DNA of 64,000 bases from Syngnathus acus (Eukaryota; Chordata; Actinopteri; Syngnathiformes; Syngnathidae). The stretch covers positions 493,967 to 557,966 of the forward strand of contig NC_051091.1 of NCBI RefSeq assembly GCF_901709675.1. The letters run 5' to 3'. The notes under the pieces were generated by a model. The model was not told the origin of the DNA, ran no database searches, and saw only the letters and a program-made list of their open reading frames with translations. Every line of letters begins with the position of its first letter. Position 1 is the stretch's first letter. Both the position numbers and the translations under genes were made by a program. Shown one piece after another: positions 53,601 to 64,000 of the stretch.

Positions 53601-55464
53601 CTTAGACGGCACATAGTATGTATGCGTCCATCCGTCCACACAGATTACTTTCTGTCGCTAGCGTGGTTTTAAATCAGCTACTGAAAATGCTGTGACCAAG
53701 GCAAGCTGATGAATGATAGTATACAGAGCCACCCCTAGAAATAAAGATTCTTAGAAAGCATTGCTATGCATACCATGCCTATAAATAAAGACAGATACTC
53801 ACTCAGTGTGTTAGTGGTTAGACAAAGCCTGGAAGAGCAGGTCATGATCATACCAGCATCAGAGCAGCTATTAGAAGAAGCAGGTGAGGGAGGCTGAGCA
53901 AAGAGGTGCCTGCACATAGTAGCAGGCTTTATTAAGACCCAGGCCTAATCCGAGGCGCAGATAAATAGCGAACAGCAACTTCAGTGCCAAACATGCATAA
54001 GAAAGTCATAATACACCACAAACCACGGAAGACAACAGTCAACAAATAAAGCCGCAGTCTTGCAATTCTGCTTCCGATTCCAAACATTTGTTGGCGAATA
54101 AATTGCACATAGTGGTGGGTAATAGGTCACTTTAACCCAAGAGTACAATTCGAAAAGAAATCTATCAAGAGCAGAAGGAACCTAGCCCAGCCCGCAGATG
54201 AGGAAGAGCCACTGCACTGAGCCATGCAGTGTGCCATGATGCGCAACTCCACTCAACGCATGAGCAGTGTGCGGGCGGTCGAGCGGGCCTGCGCTTCGCT
54301 GACAACAATGAATTCACACATTAAAGGGATCATCCATGGTGCATTTTTCACTGACAAGCACACTTTGTTTTCTTCCTTTCTATCCATTCGTTTGGATGGA
54401 ATCATGGAATGACTGATGCCTTGAAAAATGGCCATTTTAGATGAGGAATCTGGCCACGGCCCGACGACCCATCGATCACAGTTTGTCTATTCCAAATGAT
54501 TGTAAATACATACAAAAATACATACATACATCCATACATACTGTGAGGCAGACATGCTAACCCCTGCCCACTTAGCCACCCTACATTGATTGATCTACAA
54601 AGCAGCCCGCTTTTTCCGTTGCTCCTATCACTCATGCACTTGTCCGGTGCGGGTTAGGGTTAGGGTCCGGTTGCGACCATATCAAAATGTTGTCATGTTA
54701 TGATGTTGAAGCTGCTCGCAAAGGTCCATAAAAAGACACAGTGGATTAGCGATTATTGTCACTTTTGGCATCCCACCTGCCGCCAAACCAACCACTGAAG
54801 CAAGCACTGACAAAAGGTGTCTGTCTCACTATGCCAATGGCACAATTCTGTTGCACTTGTAATAAGTTAAGAGAGGCACAAAGTTACCCAAGAACAACAG
54901 CACAAACCTATAGAAAAAAACCTCTAGTGACCAAAATACAGAATGGTAAAATGATGAATCTATCGTAAACAACATGAAAGTAGAAAGTGGATATTTGTCT
55001 CAACTCAACCTTAAGAATATTCGTACATGCATCATCTTTTGCGGCACCAACCAAGCGCCAGGCTTTAATTTTTCTTGAAGCACCTGTCAAGTAGCACGCA
55101 ATGAACATGTGAGGCCAAAGAACTCACCAAAGCAAGTCACAGATGAGAGAAATCTGAGAATAAACTGCTCGACTGGATACTTTGCAAGTCGTCCTCTTGA
55201 ACACCAAGTTCAAAAAGTATGTTTGACATTCATTAGAAATAGCAAATAATAATAATAATAGAAGGAAGTCTCTAATTTGATTCATTTCTTTCCCTTGTTA
55301 GGTGAGGTGAGATACTTACATGATCTTGATCTGTAGCAAAGTCCTATTGCTTTAAAGAACACCATGGAGCAAGAAGCAAATGATTTGAGCCACTATACTG
55401 TACTGAGGGAACATTTTGACATGACTCTTACCTTAGTTATGAAGTCTAGCGCGTGTGTGTTCAT
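50673..55464 (-). CDS. csf1: Macrophage colony-stimulating factor 1
   Basis: Exons on the minus strand: 55464-55432 ([11 protein letters not shown]), 53343-53230, 53054-52992, 51643-51473, 51293-51101, 50863-50816 and a short terminal exon 50683-50673. The lengths sum to 633 nt, a whole number of codons, giving 210 residues. The signal peptide spans the first two exons ([13 protein letters not shown]). The mature cytokine begins at about [19 protein letters not shown], followed by [29 protein letters not shown] and [19 protein letters not shown], with the conserved cysteines of the four-helix bundle. CSF1 is the secreted ligand of CSF1R and drives macrophage and pigment-cell development (family knowledge). 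I find no transmembrane exon, so the form read here is secreted only; the last two exons are the least certain. Fish have csf1a and csf1b and I cannot choose between them. Confidence 0.88.
50760..50815 (-). repeat. GTAC/GTAT tract directly at a csf1 donor site
   Basis: On the minus strand the exon ending at 50,816 is followed by gtacgtatgtatgtacgtac and more of the same. The donor GT is therefore the first unit of a tandem array of possible donors. Confidence 0.85.
51700..52980. other. csf1 intron 3, no further exon recognised
   Basis: Contains facing ORFs at 52,309-52,603 with no recognised domain, and a C-run (52,735-52,753) inside a SINE fragment at about 52,706-52,790 (catccattatccgtacggc, then ggggtcgcctatcccggc). 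Confidence 0.5.
53165..53221 (+). repeat. GGAT tetranucleotide tract in csf1 intron 2
   Basis: Thirteen or so ggat units ending right at the exon 2 donor (gtgagaatc on the minus strand, 53,229-53,221). Confidence 0.95.
53393..53590 (+). mobile_element. V-SINE-like tRNA-derived retroposon in csf1 intron 1
   Basis: The order of words is that of vertebrate V-SINEs: a tRNA-like B-box area (agaggttggcagttccatgc), the central block aagtatcctcgagcaaggta then ctgaactccaagctgctcc, a loop with gtgaatta, and the 3' block aaagtaccaaggtagaaagc then gctatggaagtgaa. It is diverged and without an obvious target-site duplication. Confidence 0.7.
54540..54583 (-). mobile_element. SINE head fragment
   Basis: The words actgtgaggcagacatgcta and acttagccaccc are the tRNA-like head of the fish SINE family at 22,988, in reverse. 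A short CATA/CATC tract precedes it. Confidence 0.5.
54651..54666 (+). other. Short telomere-like motif
   Basis: The sequence gggttagggttagggt holds about two and a half TTAGGG units. It is too short to show chromosome-end origin. Confidence 0.6.
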
Positions 55465-58266
55465 CTGGATGAGATGAAAAGCCAAACAAGTTTCAGCGTC
55501 ATTTGCCCAAAAATGGAGCCTGGGATGTTGTACAGCCCTGTAGAATCTCAGCCAAGGTGCTTGACACTCTGAGTGTCTTGCGGAGATCTGAAGACTCACT
55601 GAGCCACATCAATCCATGCATATAGACGACATGGGTGGGAGGCTGGATCACAAGTCTTCACCGCCTGCCTCTGCCTTTGTAGAACCTCCTCCCACTTACT
55701 CACAGATGAGGCAGGTTAACGAATGTTCTGACTACCTCATATTTATTGTGATTTCTAGATTTAAAAAAATACATTTTTTTTTTTTGGGTGTTATTGATTT
55801 GCATTTTTTAGTCCAACTCTATGTTGTGGTCTATTTAAATATTCAATTATGTAGCTAACGTGTTTTTTTTTGTTTTGTTTTTTATTGTATTGCGTCAAAT
55901 TGTATTGCTCTCAAACTTAATGACGTCGTATTGAAGAGTTCTACCCTTTTTAATGGAATGGCAACTTGTGTATCAAGACATGGCTCAAATCTTCCCAAGC
56001 ATTGTATGAAGCTATGCATGGCATGCTCAAAGACATTTCTTGAATTCTTGCATTATTGCCCTACAAACATAGCCACTCTATTTTTTGTATTGGATTGAGC
56101 ACATGATATCTCCAAAGATTGTTAAATCTTATCGTAGCAGCAAAGACCCTCAGGATAGGCAACATTATAAAATGGCTTTTCTTTTCACGTTATCACATGA
56201 TAAGAAATCTTTCAATTTCCTTTTGCATCCACACCTCCTGCATTGTATCTTCAAAATGTCAACGAACAGCTCTCTTAGCTCTTCATCGATCATTATCTCA
56301 AGCCTACAGTCTCAAACTTGCCTTTTAGATTGGGCAGTGATTTTAAATTGGAGCGCCAAATCAGTTATGTTGTTTAATCCAGGTGCTGCCTTTCTTTTCT
56401 CAACAGCACTTGGAAACAACGATTGATGCCTTGCTTCACTCTATCTCGGTTGGACCGCTGTAATGCACCAGTCCTCCCTCAAGCGTCTCCAGTTGGTCCA
56501 ACATGCCGACGGTGCTTGTAAGAGGGAGCACATAACCCCAATTCTGGCCTCCCTTCACTGGCTCCCGATACGACGGTCCTTCCCTCTGGAAAGGCCTCCC
56601 CTTAAATGTTAGTTGGGCTAGCCCCCCCCCTCTCTGTCCATTCATAAAACTTGGCTTTTGACGGACTTTGGACCATTTTGTCCGGATGGGCAGGGGGGTT
56701 AGGTGACATCCAAATTGAAAATGGCTATCTGAGGCGAGATCTGAGGCCTCCGATTACCCCCTCGCATGACAACTGAGGGCATCTTCCTGCACTTAAAACT
56801 CATCTCTATGTTCCAAGAGACATTTTGTGTTTCAAAGAAACCATATCATGGAAACCAATTTCCTGTCATGCATCAACACCATCATGGTTTGCAAGTCACT
56901 CATTGACGTTCAACTTTTCTCAACATTAAATCAAGCTTGAAACAGAATAAATCAAACCAGAAATTGGTCAAGAAACGAACCCAACATAAGCTTCATTTAG
57001 AACCCTCATCTGTAAATAACAATGGTCAAACATTTTTCATTGCTTGGGTTCAAGCTGATATGGCAGAGTGCATCATGTTGTAAATATTTCAGTCGAATTT
57101 CACGAATTGTCCTTACATCTTGTTCCGTGTTTGTTGTCAGGAACATGTTGATTGCTGAGTACACATTTACTGCAATGAGCAGGCCAGCCCCCTTTTCATT
57201 TTGCTAAGTCATCAAAACAACACCCCGCTGCCTTCATAATGAAGCATTGTTCAGAAACACAGCTGAGGCCAAGGGTAGAACAGGGCACGTCCGAATTCTG
57301 GGACCAGTCTGGGAATCCCAAACGGAAACACAAGTCGAACTGAAGGTCTTGGACTCGTCAAGTTCACAAAGAGGAGAACAAAAACCGTAAGTTTCTTACT
57401 TCACCATTAGTCAATTAAACCGCGTGAAAACTTAAAGAAATAAAGATATAGTCATGTTTATACGCCATACAGATATTGGTGTTGAATGTATTTCTTTTCC
57501 CCACTTGACATATCATGTGTTGGCATGTTCATCATCTTACGGCGAGCAATCAGTCCTGGCCAACTTTGGATGTATTTCCGCACAAGAATTACTTTGACAA
57601 ATCATTGTACAGATTATTTCAAAAATAATAATGTTAATAAAATAGGTTTTCAAAATGATTGTTTTTATGTACATGACAGAACATCTCAAGTTCATTGTAA
57701 TTGGTGTATGCTGAGCATCTGCAGGAAAATAGTGTTTCATATAGCTCTTGTAATGGATCTCATCATTGGATGTGTCGTTTGTGATGTCCAGTCAGGCTAT
57801 CAGTCATGGGTCCTGCCTGACAGGAGAAGATTGGCTCCTGCAGTCCAACAACATTCACAGGCTCATGTCACTTTCAAAGTAAACATTCTTTAGGCATTCT
57901 GACCAAACCGTTAAAAATACCCCTTTGACTGGGCTCAATGGGTAAACATCATAAATAGCCCACTAATTGATTCAAATGGAAATGACGCCACGATATCCAC
58001 ATCGATATGTATAATTGGGACGTTGTGTTCAACAGGAAAACAGAAGACACCATTTGAAAATGAATATAGCAATTGGAAAGACCACAAAGACACCATACAG
58101 TATTGTACTTCCCCTTGTAGACTGGAACATTTATATTCACATTTTGAAATGATTGCTATACTATTGATGGACAACAGTAAGGTTGACAGCTGAGGTGCCT
58201 GCCCTTGGTGGCTCTCCCAGCCACCGTTCCTAACTATGGAAACAAACCTCTTTGTTATGTGTGCAG
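55465..58266. other. Spacer between csf1 and optc
   Basis: csf1 and optc point away from each other here, so both promoters should lie in this interval. It also contains a LINE fragment at 56,388-56,640. Other ORFs are isolated and without signatures. Confidence 0.5.
56388..56640 (+). mobile_element. LINE ORF2 C-terminal fragment, frameshifted
   Basis: The translation moves through frames but recovers the reverse-transcriptase C-terminal signature of L2/Rex-type elements: LSRLDRCNA, then SSLKRLQLVQHADGACKREH, then ITPILASLHWLPIR. It has at least one frame change and no continuing ORF, so it is a dead copy. Confidence 0.75.
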
Positions 58267-58269
58267 GTG

Positions 58270-60092
58270 ATGAACACCCTCATCACCTCTGCAATTTTGA
58301 TGGCCCTGGTCTTCTCGGGGCCCTACCCTTGCTTGACGGCCCCCCTCCACGAATCAGATGATGATGGTTTTGACCTGGACAACTATGACCTGAACAGTGT
58401 AACGGACTGGGACAACCTGGAAGCCAACATTTACGGTGACACTTACGATTATGAGGACTTGGACCAAGAAGTAAGTGGGCGTTATCGATTCCGATACTTT
58501 TGACAAAGTAGGGTACCCTTATTATATGACCTCTTATTGGGGGTATTTTAACCAACAATTACCAACAGATCACTAAACTCCTTTACACTCGATTGACAGA
58601 TTGAAGTCGAGACCGAAGCTGCAAGCGTCGAACGGTTAGGCAGCAAAGCAAAAGTTAACCACCGTGATGAAAAAGTGACTCTGCCTACTCTGGATTTCAA
58701 AGGATCCGGCCTATTTGGACTTGAGACCGGACTGGGTTTGTAAACACCCTCATTGTGCTTATTTGACTGCACTCAGCCATGAGAGTGAGTCTACGCATTG
58801 GTATGTGTGCAGGAATGCCTACCTGCCTTCTGTGCGTATGCATTGGAGGGAGCGTGTACTGTGATGACACAGGCTTGAAAGAGATCCCTCCCCTGCCCAA
58901 GGACACCAGCCATTTTTACGGACGCTTCAACAGCATCCGACACATTAAGAACACTGACTTTAGAAACCTGGGTGGGAAAGCAGTTTCAGCACAAGCAGAG
59001 CATTTGTCAGGCTAATACAATGACACGTGACATTTGCCTTGCATTGATTTACAGGTAAGCTTCAATCTATCGACCTTACTGGAAACCAGATTTCTGAAAT
59101 GGATGAAGATGTATTTGGCTCACTGGAGCAGCTGCGTGACTTGTTATTAGCTGAGAACAACCTCCAGGCCTTGCCAGAACTACCAGTTACCTTGACGCAC
59201 ATTGATCTGCGAAACAACAGACTCAACAGCCAAGGGATCCATTCCGAGTCCTTCAAGGTAGAAACAAGTCAAATAGGGGTGGAATCCATTTGGGTACCGT
59301 ATTCAAATGGTTCCTGTTGTATTGTTGCTATCAACGTGTATTTCTCTTTCACATAGGATATGAGTCAGCTGGAGTTCCTCTACCTATCAAATAATAACCT
59401 GGATTACATTCCAACACCGCTGCCATCGAGTCTCCGAGTATTACACTTGCAAGTAAGCACAGGAAGAAACACGACACTTTGGTTTCATTTGGTGGCCGTC
59501 TGATATGTTTTTGTGATGAAGGGCTATAGAAATGAATTTGACTTGCCATTTTTCACAAGCTGCACTCAAAGAGCTCAACCATTTCCTACGTACACAAAAG
59601 GCCTTTACGCTCAAAACTTGGTCTAAATCCGTGGCATCCAATCCCTATCCATGTTGGCCATGCAAGAACTGGGGTGTCTTCAACTTCCACCAATTGTGGA
59701 CTCTTGCAACATGGGGCCATGCATTGACAAGCTGCAACACGGGGTGATGCTTTTGGATGAATGGCACAACAATGGGCCTGAGGCTCTCAATATGGTATCG
59801 CTGTGCATTCAAAGTGTCATCAATACAAGGACACGGAGAGCTCCAGCAAAGAGATGGCACCGTTTCAACTTGACTTTGAAATGTGTGCAAACAATAAGAA
59901 CTTTTCTTTGTCGTTTGCAATTAGGGCAACAACATCCAGTCGCTGCACGAAGACACCTTCTGTGACAGCCATGACCGTTACTTCATTCGGCGCAACCTCG
60001 AGGACATCCGTCTGGACGACAATCCTTTGAACATGAATTGGTTTCCTCATGCCTATGCATGTCTGCCACGCCTGCCTGTGGGGAGTCGTTAA
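58270..60092 (+). CDS. optc: Opticin, class III small leucine-rich proteoglycan
   Basis: Six coding exons (58270-58470, 58600-58735, 58813-58971, 59055-59257, 59357-59452, 59925-60092) give 320 residues, close to the 332 of human opticin. A signal peptide (MNTLITSAILMALVFSG) is followed by an acidic, Tyr-rich N-terminal region (YDLNSV to YDYEDLDQE), a likely tyrosine-sulfation zone. Then comes the N-terminal cysteine cluster CLLCVCIGGSVYC, exactly CX2CXCX6C as in class III SLRPs. Leucine-rich repeats follow (IDLTGNQISEM, LLLAENNLQAL, IDLRNNRLNS, LYLSNNNLDYI, IRLDDNPLNM) and C-terminal cysteines (TFC, YAC). Opticin is a secreted glycoprotein of the vitreous that binds collagen and limits angiogenesis (family knowledge). 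The start lies 3 bases after an acceptor (gtgtgcag), so a 5' non-coding exon must lie upstream. Confidence 0.95.
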
Positions 60093-61282
60093 TACGTAGT
60101 TACTGTTAAAAAGAAAAATAATCATTACTTTTGTATCAGAACACTTCTTTGTTTATACACTTGGCTGTGGGTACAGTCTGTTATTGACGGCCCAACATGT
60201 TGCTGGAAACCTCCCTGTCTTTTGCAGCCAACATTGTACCATGTGAGTCAAGTCCCCAGGCATTAGGAAATAGGCTTTTAGAACACTATATCTCGCTTCA
60301 TAGACATGAGCAAAGCCCTTCCACAATTCACTTCCATCACTTTGTATCGCACATTGACCTGTTCATGACATATACATAGAGAAAGGGAGACGGACGGACG
60401 TATATGTACTGTATATAAATGCATGTAGATGGATACCTAAGCGTCATTATTTGTTTGAAATAAAAGTACACTAAGCCAGGCATATTGACGCTGCCTAAGT
60501 CGCAAATCTGTAACACCATTTTGTTGTTTGAAATGAATAGAAACGCGTCGACATTCAGTTTGTCACGGTGCAAATGACACATATGGAGTTTCTTAAGAAT
60601 GCAGTTGTACTTGAAATCTATTTAAACTACAAGTGTGGAGCTCCCGAGCTACAGCAGTTTGAGTGTCACATTACTGAGCTGCAGCTGTCTGAAGACTAAC
60701 ACCTCTGGTGCAAGCATCCGTCAGAGCCAAAGAGACAGGCGTAATGTGTTGATGGCTCAGCTAAATAGTCAGCCTTGTGTCTGGTCCATTTTGTCTGATT
60801 AGCACACTGCCCATGATTTGTTGCCTCCTTACCTAGCCCCGTTCTACCTACGTATGCTTTCACACACCTAAGGGAAGCGAAAGGAGCATACCAAAAAGAA
60901 TTGTGCTTGAATAACCTCAAAAGTTTCAATCTCTCTCTCTCTGTCTCGCTCTCGCTCTCTCTATCTATCTATCTATTGTATCTAATGTATCTAATCTATC
61001 TACGTCTATCCGTACACACTTTCACCTCTGTCGTAGACAATAACCTCCCTCCCTCCCTCGCTCCCTCCCTCGCAATCCAGACTATCTGTGGCCATACGTC
61101 ATGTCAGCCACCTCACGCTACCACTGCCAAGTTCATTGTCTATATTTATTCTCTGGAGCAAGCAGCTGTTCAGTCAAGCAGTCGTCTACAAGTCAAGGGG
61201 ACAGCTATTCCCCAAACGCATAAAGATGAGCGGGAGCGCAGCATGAACACTATTGGTTTTCGGTCAAAAGTCAATTGTTGCG
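60093..61282. other. optc 3' region and cacna1s upstream region
   Basis: A polyadenylation signal candidate (gaaataaaag) is at about 60,458. A TCTC/TATC tract lies at 60,930-60,980 and a CCCT tract at 61,044-61,072. The last 200 bases before 61,283 are likely promoter and 5' UTR of cacna1s, but no TATA box stands out. Confidence 0.5.
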
Positions 61283-61809
61283 ATGGCAGACAGTAACAGT
61301 CCCCCGTTGTCGTCCTTCATCATGGATGAAGAAACGCTGAAGAGAAAACAGAAGGAGAAGTTAAAGAAACTGATGGCTACCGGTGGCAATCCAAGGCCTG
61401 CTCGATCTCTCCTCTTCTTGACACTCAAGAATCCCTTCCGTCGGGCTTGCATCAGTATCGTGGAGTGGAAGTATCCTCATTTCAAGGCAAATCTATTTGG
61501 ATGAGTACACTTTGTTAGTTTTAAACTTGACTCATTGATTTTTGAGTGTGAATTTGAGTTTGTGAGCAGGAGTTTGAAAGAGGGGTTCGTTTAGAAAAAT
61601 GTCTTTTTCCTGTCGACACCAAAGCAATGTTTCTCATATAATACGGAATCTGAACGGATTCAGGTTCAATCAAGGTATGCATGTTCCTATAAATGACATT
61701 CAGGCCATTTGAAATTATCATCCTCCTGGCCATTTTTGCCAACTGTGTAGCCCTCGCTGTGTACTTACCCATGCCTGAGGAAGACAGCAACATCACCAAC
61801 AGCAATCTG
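61283..61809 (+). CDS. cacna1s: Voltage-gated L-type calcium channel alpha-1S, first two exons
   Basis: Exon 1 (61283-61470) starts [14 protein letters not shown] and has a Lys-rich segment, then [20 protein letters not shown], the conserved start of the first channel repeat. Exon 2 (61704-61809) encodes [20 protein letters not shown] and [16 protein letters not shown], which is segment IS1 and the start of the S1-S2 loop. The wording [12 protein letters not shown] favours CACNA1S over CACNA1D and CACNA1F, which read IPFPE. The gene encodes the pore and voltage sensor of the skeletal-muscle dihydropyridine receptor (family knowledge). The donor at 61,810 (gtgcgt) is not followed by a recognisable exon 3 before 64,000, so more than 98% of the gene lies outside. 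Fish often have two copies (a and b); which one this is cannot be told. Confidence 0.9.
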
Positions 61810-64000
61810 GTGCGTCTGGTGCATGATTGTGTGTATTGTTGTTGTCTATGTTGTCTTTTTACTCTTTTTCAAACAACTACAATCTTTGGTTTGGAGTAGC
61901 TGAAATAACCCAATGTAGGATCAGGGATGCGAGCATCAGTGAAAAGGAGTCAAAATGCCACACTTGGCGCTGCTCTGAACAAGAAAGATAAAACAGAAAA
62001 CCAATGGGTGGAGTCTGCAAAAACATCAGACTGGTTTATTTTTTCTCCATTTGGGTGACGCCATTGTCATGGCGTGACCAACATGTTCTTATGAAGAACC
62101 ATGAAATAAAATGCCAGTGGTGGGCCACCTAACAGCACAAAGTTAGGGGTGGGTGCTTATCTTGGATTGGACCTGGGGCTTCATGCACAGTGTTTACATG
62201 TTCATCCTGTGCTCATATTGGCCTAAAGACATGAAATGATTGTTGGTGGAATGTGCCCTGTGGCTGCTGATCATTCCAACGTCTACTCTGCCCCTTGCTC
62301 TACGTCAGCTGGCACAGGCCTCGGCTTGCCCGTGACCCTGAATAGAACAAGGAGAAAAGGACTAAGTGGATAAAATCTCAGTACAGAACGGAATTGTAAG
62401 TACTGAGTGACTGTAATTTCAAATTGTCCCTTGAGAAAATAATAAAATGCCTACTGTGCTGTTGTCACATGTCGGTCACCCGGAAAGAGCAACACAGCAC
62501 TGGTTATGTTTAATTGGACTGTCGCTTGTTGTTGTGCCACCAGCAGAGCGGCAGAGTAACAAGCCCGTCACGCCACCGCCACTTGTTTTGCTGAGATGTC
62601 ATCGGTGCAGGCTTTTACCCTTTTCATTCTTCAGCAACTCGCAAATATAGTAAGACGGCAAGGGGAGAAGGTTGTAAAGGAAGCAGATGAGAAAAGAATG
62701 AGTGGTGCACAAAAAAATGTGACTGCCCGACGAGCAAAGCAGAAATATCTTCAGTGGCTTCTAAGATGCTGCTGAGGCAGGATAAAGGCAAAATCGGAAG
62801 CCTAGCATACCACGCATTTCTTATGCAAACGATTTGGTCACACATTTCAACATTCATTTTCTAAACCGCTTATCCTTACGAGGGCAGAGGGCGTGCAGGA
62901 GCCTATTCCATCAGTCCGTACCCTGAACTGGTTGGCAACCAATCGCAGGGCACATGCACGGACAAGTTGGTATGGCCTAGCGTGCATGTCTTTGGAGGAC
63001 CTGGAGGAAATCCACACAGGCAGGCGGAGAACATGCAAACTCCACATCGGGAGGGCCGGAGGTGGAATGGAAGCCGCACCCCAACTGTGCTAACCGGTGG
63101 CGGCACAGTGGTCCCGCCCACTGTTCTGCAGTATTGCCAATGTCTTCCATATGAAAAAAAAAAAGGGTTTGGAACTGCAGAGAATCCTTAATTAATCGAA
63201 TTGGAATTTTGAAAATCAGATTTAATAGCCAGCCCTAGTAGCAACGCTTACTGATGCCGACATGCAACAGAATCAAACTTTTATTGTATAAATGCACAAT
63301 GCTCCAGAAAATGGTGTCAGCAAAATAAAGCAACAAAAAATCCATCCATCTCTACAGATCCACTCGCTCGCCTTAGGGTGGCGTGATAATAAATAAATCA
63401 TCGAAAACACTAGTAATACACCAAGTTTAATTCAAACAGAATCAAAACTACCTACACATTTTCAAATCTAATGCAGGATCACTTGCAAGTTGCGAGGACA
63501 AGTCTACAAGGACACGGATGGGCTCATGTAACTGCTTTATCCCCATGAAGGGCAGCGGGATAAGTGCGTCAGTGTGTTATGTATCGAAAATAGACTGCTA
63601 CCATGCTCGCTGCGTAAAAGCAGAGCGCATGCCTTGCGCCGAAATGGGAGAGGCCATAAAAAACATTCCCATACACTGCGGCCTTGTAAGTGACATGCAT
63701 ACACAGGATGGACTACAAGTTAGGCATAGGGCACCCCAGTGCCAGGTCCAAGGCAGATGAGCAACAGGTAGAGTGAGAGTAACAGGTAGGTAGAGGGGGG
63801 GATTGGATTTAATCACTCCAATATAGTTATAGGAGTGAAATTGCTTCAACCCCTTTCCCATTTTGGCAAGTCAGGTGATGACAGTGCAGGAAATGAAATG
63901 TACAAACAAACTGATTGTATAACAAATACTAGTCTGGAGGCCTAAGAAAATGTTGTTGATTTTTGCATGTGTGTGTGTGTGTGTGTTTTTTTTAATGTTG
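61810..64000. other. cacna1s intron 2 (continues out of the window)
   Basis: No sequence like the next expected exon (S2 segment following an EKLEYFFL-type start) is present. It contains one SINE at 62,849-63,117 and a GT tract at 63,968-63,985. Confidence 0.7.
62849..63117 (-). mobile_element. tRNA-derived SINE, minus strand
   Basis: Same family as at 22,988 and 30,911: tail attcattttctaaaccgc, then gtaccctgaactggttggc, accaatcgcagggcacatg, gaacatgcaaactccacatc and a tRNA-like head ending near ggtggcggcacagtgg. This is the best-preserved copy in the window. Confidence 0.8.

Noticed and set aside
54651-54666. Interstitial telomere from a chromosome fusion
   Set aside because: Only about two and a half units, well within chance for a repeat-rich genome.
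59651-59924. ORF in optc intron 5
   Set aside because: It is open by chance or from an old repeat; it overlaps the true acceptor of the last optc exon in another frame.
61283-61809. cacna1d or cacna1f instead of cacna1s
   Set aside because: The segment after IS1 reads YLPMPE as in CACNA1S, not IPFPE as in the others, and the neighbourhood fits CACNA1S.

Overview
The window is vertebrate nuclear DNA from a teleost fish. Support comes from short-intron genes with GT-AG junctions, fish-type versions of plekha6, golt1a, csf1, optc and cacna1s, tRNA-derived SINEs of the kind common in fish, an L2/Rex-like LINE fragment, and many long microsatellites. The species cannot be named from the sequence.

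Layout. (1) 1-11.4 kb is a repeat block: two tandem copies of a ~696-bp element, each with a strong CTCF-like and a YY1-like motif, followed by a ~8.6-kb tandem array of 578-bp units with some 431-bp deletion variants. (2) 11.4-15.6 kb holds mostly unique sequence and a minus-strand four-finger C2H2 zinc-finger gene with an apparent frameshift. (3) 15.6-27.3 kb is gene-poor, with microsatellites (including a ~540-bp CTTT tract inside a SINE), a perfect hairpin made of CTCF-like half-sites, and a stretch of coding-like minus-strand ORFs that I cannot name. (4) 27.3-45.2 kb is plekha6 on the plus strand, 24 coding exons. (5) 48.9-49.7 kb is golt1a on the plus strand. (6) 50.7-55.5 kb is csf1 on the minus strand. 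(7) 58.3-60.1 kb is optc (opticin) on the plus strand. (8) From 61.3 kb the first two coding exons of cacna1s run toward the right edge.

These genes are not an operon or pathway. They are a conserved neighbourhood matching human 1q32 (PLEKHA6, GOLT1A, OPTC, CACNA1S) with csf1 inserted, a gene that lies on 1p13 in human. Single-base indels in homopolymer runs break the zinc-finger gene once and plekha6 twice while flanking frames stay conserved. This looks more like base-level assembly error than loss of function.

The most unusual part is the left 14 kb. A homogeneous satellite whose every unit carries splice-like signals is bracketed by CTCF-like motifs in convergent orientation (plus at 737 and 1418, minus at 13,842). 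All exon boundaries and identities were read by eye from the sequence and remembered protein families; no search was run.
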